From positions 1 through 16,638 of the forward strand of contig JAVBYB010000554.1 in the NCBI GenBank assembly GCA_030824255.1: a stretch of 16,638 nucleotides of DNA, given 5' to 3'. The notes beneath the pieces are model-generated. The model saw nothing but the letters and a program-made list of their open reading frames with translations. It searched no databases and was not told the DNA's origin. Shown here piece by piece: positions 9,601 through 16,638 of the stretch (position 1 is its first letter; each line of letters opens with the position of its first letter). Position numbers and translations under genes: made by a program. Source of the stretch: a bacterium. Its GTDB lineage: Bacteria > Pseudomonadota > Alphaproteobacteria > Caulobacterales > Hyphomonadaceae.

Positions 9601-10452
9601 CTACGTCGCGCCGGGTCGTTCGCGATGAACGGCTGCCACCAGAACGAAGCTGATGATCATCAGCAGGAACCATGATCCCAGCTTGTCGATGGACACGGGA
9701 TGCCAGCCATTACCCTGGCTGGGATAGACCCACGCGCGGGCAAATGTGCCAAGATTTTCGGCAAACCAGATGAACAGCGCCACGAGGACAAGACCCAGCA
9801 GAAGCGGCATGGGGCGCTCCGCCCGGTCGGGTCGGTAGAACAGCATGCAGGGGCCATAGATGGCGGCGCCGGCGATGAACAGCGCCAGCCGGATGTCCGG
9901 CAGCCAGTGGTGCGCGAAGAAGTTTATGTAGACCAGAACGGCGAGAACGCCCTGCAGCCAGAGAGGCGGGAAGCGCACGAAGCGGAAATCCATGATGCGC
10001 CAGCTGCGCGCGATGTAGCTGCCGACGGCGGCGTACATGAAGCCGGAAAAGAGCGGCACGTCGCCAATGCGCAGGAAGCTGGGCTCGGGATAAATCCATG
10101 AGCCGACCGCAGTCTTGAAGATTTCCATCACCGTGCCAACGACGTGGAAGACGAAGATGACGCGCGCTTCTTCCCACGTCTCCAGCTTCGTCGCGAGCAT
10201 GGCGGCCTGAATGCCCAGGGCGGTCAGCGCGATGAAGTCATAACGGGGAAGCGGCGCATCGGCGGGATAGACCAGAAAGGTGCCCAGCAGGACGGCCAGC
10301 ATGAGGCCGCCGAAAAGGCACGCCCATGCCTGCTTCACCCCGAACGAGACGAACTCGAACAGGAAGCCCGTGGCCGGGCCGCGCACGAAGGCTGCACGCC
10401 ATGCCTCACGGCGGGCGTGCAGCCATGCTTCGAATTTCAGACGTCGCGACAT
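9601..10452 (-). CDS. DUF817 family integral membrane protein (YoaT-like)
   Basis: This 283-residue protein resembles the DUF817 family, whose named member is Bacillus YoaT; no function is established. After a basic N-terminus it has about eight hydrophobic helices, among them FGVKQAWACLFGGLMLAVLL, YDFIALTALGIQAAMLA, VIFVFHVVGTVMEIFKTAVG, MYAAVGSYIARSW, GVLAVLVYINFFAHHWL, LLLGLVLVALFIWFAENLG and SWFLLMIISFVLVAAVH. Conserved-looking polar features lie between helices: KLETWEEAR, GSWIYPEPSFLRIGDVPLFSGFM and RAWVYPSQGNGWHPVSIDKLGSW. The ATG at 10452 lies 27 bases after the liuC stop, which suggests co-transcription with the leucine genes. Whether it acts in that pathway is unknown; location alone suggests it. 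Confidence 0.85.
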   Translation of the reverse strand: MSRRLKFEAWLHARREAWRAAFVRGPATGFLFEFVSFGVKQAWACLFGGLMLAVLLGTFLVYPADAPLPRYDFIALTALGIQAAMLATKLETWEEARVIFVFHVVGTVMEIFKTAVGSWIYPEPSFLRIGDVPLFSGFMYAAVGSYIARSWRIMDFRFVRFPPLWLQGVLAVLVYINFFAHHWLPDIRLALFIAGAAIYGPCMLFYRPDRAERPMPLLLGLVLVALFIWFAENLGTFARAWVYPSQGNGWHPVSIDKLGSWFLLMIISFVLVAAVHRERPGAT

Positions 10453-10479
10453 CGTCCCGCCATGCCGCTCTGGGTCAGC

Positions 10480-11271
10480 CTAGCGCGACCAGAACGGTTT
10501 GCGCTTTTCGAGGAAGGCGGCGAGGCCTTCCTTGCCTTGCTCGCTGACGCGGCGGTGAGCGAGGCGCTTGGCGGTCATGTGGCCCATGCTGCTGTCGATC
10601 ACTTCGCCGGTCACGCGCGAGACAAGCTCCTTCGTGTCTGCGATGGCGGCGGGAGATGCGGCGTAGACGAGATCTGCGTAATGCTCGACCAGCTTTTCCA
10701 TCGCCATTTCGTCTTCGACTTCGTGATGGATCAGGCCGAGCCGCGCGGCCACGTCCGCCTCGAAACGCTCTGCCGTGACAAACAGTGTGCGGGCCCAGCG
10801 GGGTCCGATGGCGTTGATGATGTAGGGGGAAATAGTGGCCGGGATGATGCCGAGCTTCACCTCGGAGAACGAGAAGATCGTGCCCTTCTTCGCGATGGCG
10901 ATATCACACGCCGCCGCCACACCGCACGCGCCCGCCATGGCCGCGCCATGCAGCAGCGCGATGGTGACCTGCGGCAGTTCGAACAGACGGCGCAGCATCT
11001 CCGCCATGGCGTAGGCGTCCTGCTCGTTCTCGCCCTGGCTGTAGTGCTGGGCGGCCTTCATCCATTCGAGGTCCGCCCCCGCCGAGAACACCGGGCCATT
11101 GCCCCGGATCAGCACGAGCCGACAGGAGGGGTTCTTCGACAGCGTTTCGAAGGCATCCGTCAGCTCGGCAATCACCTCGGCATTGAACGCGTTGCGCTTG
11201 GCCGGGCGGTTCAGCGTGAGCACCGCCGTGCCCTCGGGCGAGACGTCGAGCAGGATGTTTTCGTAAGCCAT
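10480..11271 (-). CDS. liuC: Methylglutaconyl-CoA hydratase / enoyl-CoA hydratase
   Basis: This 263-residue crotonase-fold enzyme probably hydrates 3-methylglutaconyl-CoA to HMG-CoA, the step after 3-methylcrotonyl-CoA carboxylase in leucine catabolism. The oxyanion-hole segments are FSAGADLEWMK (62-72) and AMAGACGVAAACDIA (111-125), and the probable catalytic glutamate is E137 in FSEVKLGIIPATISPYI. The second glutamate of classical enoyl-CoA hydratases is absent from the GACGVAAACD segment, as I recall is usual for LiuC/AtuE-type members. I chose ATG 11271 because AAAGGAG lies 6 bases upstream and the family N-terminus begins there; the frame stays open further upstream with arginine-rich junk that overlaps the kinase gene. 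The gene is 44 bases downstream of the kinase and part of the mccB-led run. General family is certain; the substrate is inferred from neighbours. Confidence 0.9.
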   Translation of the reverse strand: MAYENILLDVSPEGTAVLTLNRPAKRNAFNAEVIAELTDAFETLSKNPSCRLVLIRGNGPVFSAGADLEWMKAAQHYSQGENEQDAYAMAEMLRRLFELPQVTIALLHGAAMAGACGVAAACDIAIAKKGTIFSFSEVKLGIIPATISPYIINAIGPRWARTLFVTAERFEADVAARLGLIHHEVEDEMAMEKLVEHYADLVYAASPAAIADTKELVSRVTGEVIDSSMGHMTAKRLAHRRVSEQGKEGLAAFLEKRKPFWSR

Positions 11272-11277
11272 GGGGAA

Positions 11278-11284
11278 CTCCTTT
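11278..11284 (-). promoter_or_regulatory. Strong Shine-Dalgarno site of liuC
   Basis: On the minus strand AAAGGAG sits 6 bases before ATG 11271. It fixes the liuC start and excludes the longer upstream extension of the frame. Confidence 0.7.
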
Positions 11285-11315
11285 GTCCCTGATCTAGTGC
11301 GGCAGGGCTCGCTCG

Positions 11316-12131
11316 TCACGTATCGGATGAACCGGGTATGCGCTTGATCTCGGTCACGTTGCGGTTCTCGTCGAGCTGCACCTCGATCTCGGCGCGGCGG
11401 CCGCCCGCGATCATGTGTCGGGTGATCCGTTCGAAATGCTGCACGAAGAGGCCGACGCGGAGCCTGTCGGTTTCCGTGAGGTCGCGATTGAGGAGACCTT
11501 CTTCCTGCTCGCAACGCCAGTCATTGATGATGGCGAAGCTGGGCGCCTGCAGGTTCACGATTGCGTCGAGCCGGCCAAAGGACAGCTGGTAAGCGCCGGC
11601 GAGATTGGCGTTGACCTCCTTGCGCCAGACGGCGTCCTTGTCCTTCTGCGTTTCGAGATTGTTGATCGGCGCGACGAGGTCGGCGTCTGTCTGTGCGGTT
11701 GCGCCGAGGCACCAACCGTCAACCAGGATCACGGACGGACGGCCGTGGAAGGCGGGGCGGTGGCTGGAATGAACAGGGTTATCAGCCACCTTGTCGAACG
11801 CCGGCAGGATTGTCTGCGCGCCTTCGCCTGCTTCGCACAGCTCGTCGAGCGTCTCGTTGAACAGGGTAAGATTGTGCGTGCCCGGCGGCCCGCGCGTTGC
11901 GAAAAGCTGGTGCACGCTCTGCGCGATGAGGCGGCGATAGGCGGCGGGGAGATAGACGTCGTCGAGCGAGAAATGCGCGATGTTCGGATGGAAGGCGGCG
12001 TAGGCCTTTACAAGCGTGGTCTTGCCCGAGCCCTGCGGCCCTGCAACGCCGACGATTGGCGGACGATCACCTGCCCGCTCCCGCGCGATGGCGACGGCCT
12101 GGTCGAGAGCGTTGAGGGCGTCGCTGTTCAT
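11316..12131 (-). CDS. D-glycerate 3-kinase-like P-loop kinase
   Basis: This 271-residue cytoplasmic protein matches the GLYK/Tda10-type D-glycerate 3-kinase family of P-loop kinases, distinct from the GarK and GckA/TtuD glycerate kinases. Visible motifs are the Walker A loop GPQGSGKT (31-38), SLDDVYL (55-61), RGPPGTHNL (80-88), the Walker B-like VILVDGWCLGA (134-144) and LQAPSF...DWRCEQEE (194-211). If it acts on glycerate it makes 3-phosphoglycerate; no other glycerate gene is near. I use ATG 12131, 14 bases after the mccB stop, with GAGG close upstream; an earlier in-frame ATG at 12194 would overlap mccB. Its place between mccB and liuC suggests co-transcription with leucine-catabolism genes, so another small-molecule or CoA-related substrate is possible. 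The fold is firm, the substrate is not. Confidence 0.85.
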   Translation of the reverse strand: MNSDALNALDQAVAIARERAGDRPPIVGVAGPQGSGKTTLVKAYAAFHPNIAHFSLDDVYLPAAYRRLIAQSVHQLFATRGPPGTHNLTLFNETLDELCEAGEGAQTILPAFDKVADNPVHSSHRPAFHGRPSVILVDGWCLGATAQTDADLVAPINNLETQKDKDAVWRKEVNANLAGAYQLSFGRLDAIVNLQAPSFAIINDWRCEQEEGLLNRDLTETDRLRVGLFVQHFERITRHMIAGGRRAEIEVQLDENRNVTEIKRIPGSSDT

Positions 12132-12144
12132 ATCGCCTCGGCGG

Positions 12145-13767
<1,623 letters not shown>

Positions 13768-13841
13768 ACGCCGTGCCAGCCTTTACAGATTCTGGGGCAT
13801 TAAGGTCACGAGGGGCGCCCGTGGCAAGCCGTGCGGCGGGG

Positions 13842-15641
13842 CTATTCGGCAGGGCGCGCTTTCTCTTCCGCTATCCAGCCATCCATTCGGGTGTCCAGCA
13901 AGGCCATCGGCAGCGGCCCATCGACCAGCAACGCGTCATGGAAGCGCCTCACGTCGAACCGTTCACCCAGCTCACGCTGCGCCCGCGTGCGCACGTCCCG
14001 GAGACGGATCTCGCCGATCTTGTAGGCCGTCGCCTGCCCGGCCCAGCCGATATAGCGCTGCAGCTCGGTCTCGATGTTCAGCGGCGCGAGCGCAGAGTTA
14101 TCGCGGAAGCAGGCGCGCGCCTGTTCGATGTCCCAGCCGAGCCAGTGAAGTCCGGTGTCCGCCACCAGCCGGCACGCGCGCCACATCTCGTAAGACAGGC
14201 GACCGAACCGCTCGTAAGGCGTGCGATAGAATTTCATCTCTTCGCCGAGGAATTCCGAATAGAGGCCCCAGCCTTCTATGAAGGCCGTCACATCCACGCC
14301 GCGCCGGAAGTAGGGCTGGTCGGCAGCTTCCTGCTGCAGGGCGATCTGGATGTGGTGCCCGGGCACGGCCTCGTGCAGCGTCAGCGCGGGAAGCTCATAA
14401 AGCGGGCGCTGGTCGAGCGATGATGTGTTGACCATGTATCCGCCCGCGACGCCATTCTTGAGCGAACCCTGGAAGTAGCGCCCCGTCGTATAGTTCGCCT
14501 CGATCTCCGCAGGCACGGGGCGAACGCCATAGGGCGTGCGCGGCAGCGTGCCGAACAGGGCTGGCAATCCGTCGTCGGCGCGCTTGGCCATCTCGGAGGC
14601 TTTCTCGAGAAGGTCTTCGCGCGTCTGCGCGTAAAATTTCGGATCGGTGCGAAGGTAGTTGAGGAAGGCTGCGAAGTCGCCCGTCCATCCCGCCGCCTTC
14701 ATCTCCACATCCATGCGCGCACGGATGCGGGCCACTTCCTGCCTGCCGATCTCGTGCACCTGATCAGGCGTAAGATCGGTCGTCGTGAAGCCCCGCACGA
14801 GATAGGCGTACAACTCCTTGCCGCCCGGACGATGCACGAGGCCGAGCGTCTCCGGCGCTTTGGGCAAATAGTCCTGCCGCAGGAAGCGCGCCCAGTCGCG
14901 CCGCGCCGGCATGACGCCGTCGGCTACAGCACGCGCCGCGCGCGCGCGGAACTGCGCTTGCTGGTCCGCCGGGATGGTCGCGGGCAACTGGGCTAATGGC
15001 TTCAACAGCGGATCGGTTTCGGGCGTCAGCGCCGCTTCCGGCTCAATCAGGCTCAGCGCGTTCTCGACGATGGAGCGCGGCTGGACGAGGCCGGTGGAGA
15101 GACCGCGGCGGGCGTTCTCGAGCTGGTCGGAATAGAATTTCGGCATCGCTTCAAGCCGGGCGATCCATGCTTCGGCGTCGGCGGGCGTGACGATGCGCGT
15201 GACGTTGGCGAAGTAAGACACCGACTGGCCCGGCCCGCCTTCCGAATTGAAGGCGTCGAGACGGCCCGTATCGAGCGGGATGCGGTCGCGGGCGCGCTTG
15301 ATGACGTAGGCGAGGAAAGCGTGGTTGAGGCTGTCGGCGGCAGTCAGGGACGCGGGATCTAGGGCGCCCAGCCGGTCAGCGAATGCCTTCAGCTCCGGCT
15401 CCTGCGCCAGTTCGAACGCACGCGAGGCATCCGGCATGCGTGACAACGCCGCCTTGTCGCCCTCCATGCCGGCCGAAATTGGATCGACCCGCCGGAGATA
15501 GGCCTCGTAATCGGCCAAAATAGACGCCAGCGCCGGGTCCTCGGCGTCGCGCACAATTGCGGGCGCAGCCACCTGTGCCGGAACGGAGGAAACGCAGGCC
15601 GACAGCAGGGCGGCGGCCGCACACGCAACAACGAACTTCAT
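13842..15641 (-). CDS. DUF885 zinc-peptidase-like lipoprotein
   Basis: This 599-residue DUF885 protein is an exported lipoprotein with a metallopeptidase-like active site. The N-terminus is a lipoprotein signal, MKFVVACAAAALLSAC, with lipobox LSAC and lipidated C16. The long helical body fits the family's usual length of about 580-620. The active-site region is LHEAVPGHHIQIA, with H423, E424, H429 and H430, followed by EGWGLYSE with a possible third ligand at E456. The downstream QRYIGWAGQATAYKIG is another DUF885 hallmark. The family is thought to contain carboxypeptidase-like zinc enzymes, but the substrate here is unknown. ATG 15641 was chosen because GGAGG lies 4 bases upstream and the lipobox is correctly placed; an upstream in-frame extension to 15734 is not supported. 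It is divergent from the phospholipase gene and ends 74 bases before mccB. Confidence 0.9.
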   Translation of the reverse strand: MKFVVACAAAALLSACVSSVPAQVAAPAIVRDAEDPALASILADYEAYLRRVDPISAGMEGDKAALSRMPDASRAFELAQEPELKAFADRLGALDPASLTAADSLNHAFLAYVIKRARDRIPLDTGRLDAFNSEGGPGQSVSYFANVTRIVTPADAEAWIARLEAMPKFYSDQLENARRGLSTGLVQPRSIVENALSLIEPEAALTPETDPLLKPLAQLPATIPADQQAQFRARAARAVADGVMPARRDWARFLRQDYLPKAPETLGLVHRPGGKELYAYLVRGFTTTDLTPDQVHEIGRQEVARIRARMDVEMKAAGWTGDFAAFLNYLRTDPKFYAQTREDLLEKASEMAKRADDGLPALFGTLPRTPYGVRPVPAEIEANYTTGRYFQGSLKNGVAGGYMVNTSSLDQRPLYELPALTLHEAVPGHHIQIALQQEAADQPYFRRGVDVTAFIEGWGLYSEFLGEEMKFYRTPYERFGRLSYEMWRACRLVADTGLHWLGWDIEQARACFRDNSALAPLNIETELQRYIGWAGQATAYKIGEIRLRDVRTRAQRELGERFDVRRFHDALLVDGPLPMALLDTRMDGWIAEEKARPAE

Positions 15642-15645
15642 GAAT

Positions 15646-15665
15646 CCTCCCGGCGCTTGGCGCCG
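15646..15665 (-). promoter_or_regulatory. Shine-Dalgarno site abutting a GC hairpin in the DUF885 leader
   Basis: In the minus-strand transcript, CGGCGC-CAA-GCGCCG (15665 down to 15651) forms a 6-bp GC stem and is followed at once by GGAGG (15650-15646), with ATG 4 bases later. The hairpin could stack on the ribosome site and affect initiation; a regulatory role is inference. Confidence 0.4.
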
Positions 15666-15802
15666 ATTGGTAGGTCCGTCCGCCCCCCGGTCAAGGCTGA
15701 AGCCGTGTGCGCTGGGGCTTGCCCACCGCTGCATTGCCGCAGCGCCGCCTTGAAAATGCAGGGATCGAGGACTTACCTGAAGACCAGACCCCGCTACATG
15801 GC

Positions 15803-15829
15803 AGGTCAGTCAACAGGGCCGCCTGACCT
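15803..15829. promoter_or_regulatory. Inverted repeat in a divergent promoter region, candidate operator
   Basis: AGGTCAG (15803-15809) and CTGACCT (15823-15829) are perfect 7-bp reverse complements separated by 13 bases. They lie in the 268-base gap between the divergent DUF885 and phospholipase genes. The symmetry and location suit a dimeric regulator site, but no regulator gene is adjacent and no promoter boxes are clear. Confidence 0.4.
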
Positions 15830-15909
15830 TCATTCAGCGAACCTTTCTTTCAGGGTTGTGCGTTAGATTGAAGGAAGGGGCCGGTAAGGAATCGGGCCGG
15901 GTTCGCGCC

Positions 15910-16638
15910 ATGGGTACGAAGTCCAAGAACAAGCCTGGCGCAGACGCGCCTGCCATCCTTCCCAGCTTGCGGTCGGTTCCCTTCCTGCGTGATGCGCCGC
16001 CGCGCGCCCTGAAAGCCGCCGAAAACGAAACCCGCTATTTCGGTCTCCCCGGCGGTTGGCAGCTGTTCGGCGTCGGCGAGCCATCCGACCAGATCTATTT
16101 CGTCCTCTCCGGCTCCCTCGGCGCCTTCCGTGAAGGCCCCAACGGCAAGATGGAGCTGGTGGGCCACATTCGCGCCGGCGAACCCGTCGGCGAAATGTCG
16201 ATGATCGCCGGTGAGCCGCACGAACACGCCGTCTTCGCCCTGCGCGACACCGAAATCCTGTCCCTGTCCCGCACCGGCTTCATGCAGCTCGTGCGCTCCG
16301 ATCCGCAAATTCTCGAGCGCCTGACACGCCTCATCATGATCCGCATGCGGCAGGCGAAGAAGAAGGTTACGCGCTCCGCCGAGCCCCGCGTGTTCGGTCT
16401 CGTCTCCACCTCTCCCACGATCGACCTGAAGCAGCGCGCACGCATTCTCGCGACCGAGCTTCAGGCGCTCGGCATGCGCGTCGCCATCGTCGGCGAGGAA
16501 GCGGTGGGTATGCCCGCCGCCTATTTCGACGAACTGGAAATGCGCAACGAGATCGTCCTGCTGATCTCCAGCCTAGGCGACACGCCCTGGTTCAAGATGA
16601 CCCAGCGGCACTCGGATCGTATCTGGCTGTTCGGCCGC
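15910..16638 (+). CDS. NTE-type patatin phospholipase, N-terminal part (gene runs off the window)
   Basis: The visible 243 codons match the N-terminal region of neuropathy-target-esterase-like patatin phospholipases, which hydrolyse phospholipid or lysophospholipid esters. Residues about 20-135 form a cyclic-nucleotide-binding-like beta barrel (SDQIYFVLSGSLGAFRE, GHIRAGEPVGEMSMIAGEP). A Rossmann-like linker follows, with the family signature SSLGDTPW (220-227) and RHSDRIWLFGR at the window edge. The patatin domain with GxSxG and DGG/A must lie beyond 16638, so I cannot confirm catalysis. In the phosphate-binding cassette the usual Arg-Ser is replaced (GEPHEHAVFA, 101-110), so cAMP binding is doubtful. 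ATG 15910 is the best start by homology but lacks a strong ribosome site; TTG 15868 in the same frame is an alternative. A plain Crp-type regulator is less likely because no helix-turn-helix follows the barrel. Confidence 0.82.
   Translation, partial: MGTKSKNKPGADAPAILPSLRSVPFLRDAPPRALKAAENETRYFGLPGGWQLFGVGEPSDQIYFVLSGSLGAFREGPNGKMELVGHIRAGEPVGEMSMIAGEPHEHAVFALRDTEILSLSRTGFMQLVRSDPQILERLTRLIMIRMRQAKKKVTRSAEPRVFGLVSTSPTIDLKQRARILATELQALGMRVAIVGEEAVGMPAAYFDELEMRNEIVLLISSLGDTPWFKMTQRHSDRIWLFGR

Noticed and set aside
10144..11292. A 382-codon open frame on the plus strand opposite liuC and the DUF817 gene
   Set aside because: It is antisense to two well-recognised proteins, has no recognisable domain, and is rich in Arg/His/Gln as expected of antisense frames in high-GC DNA.
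15910..16638. Crp/Fnr-type transcription factor
   Set aside because: The N-terminal barrel is similar, but the sequence after it has the NTE-type linker with SSLGDTPW rather than a helix-turn-helix.

Overview
This window looks like ordinary chromosomal DNA of a high-GC alphaproteobacterium. The evidence is a DUF1489 gene (a family I know mainly from Alphaproteobacteria), the style of the PanC and leucine-catabolism proteins, and dense same-strand gene packing. Hyphomonadaceae/Caulobacterales is my best guess, but that is inference. I see no tRNA, rRNA, CRISPR array, transposase or prophage gene.

Left part (1-4570). panC (pantothenate synthesis, TTG start) converges on a LysR regulator gene. 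The regulator is divergent from a tight three-gene plus-strand operon: a Tat-signal aldo/keto reductase, a signal-peptide carboxymuconolactone-decarboxylase/cupin fusion, and a signal-peptide GlcG/HbpS-like protein. All three products appear to be exported, so the operon reads as an uncharacterised periplasmic redox or detoxification module under LysR control. It is the best candidate here for an undescribed system.

Middle and right part (4571-15641, all minus strand, so read from right to left). A DUF885 zinc-peptidase-like lipoprotein is followed by an interrupted leucine/isovalerate cluster: mccB (liuB), a D-glycerate-3-kinase-like P-loop kinase, and liuC. Next come a DUF817 membrane protein, a small secreted protein and a broken DUF3667 zinc-ribbon membrane protein, and then mccA (liuD). 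MccA and MccB should form biotin-dependent 3-methylcrotonyl-CoA carboxylase, and LiuC would hydrate its product. Isovaleryl-CoA dehydrogenase and HMG-CoA lyase are not in the window. Downstream of mccA are a secreted protein of unknown function and the DUF1489 gene.

The DUF3667 gene carries a clean 5-bp tandem duplication. Removing one copy restores a single 338-residue frame, so this is a recent or strain-specific frameshift.

Right edge (15642-16638). A divergent intergenic region with two inverted repeats separates the DUF885 gene from the start of a plus-strand NTE-type patatin phospholipase gene. Its cyclic-nucleotide-binding domain lacks the usual phosphate-binding arginine, and its catalytic domain lies beyond the window.
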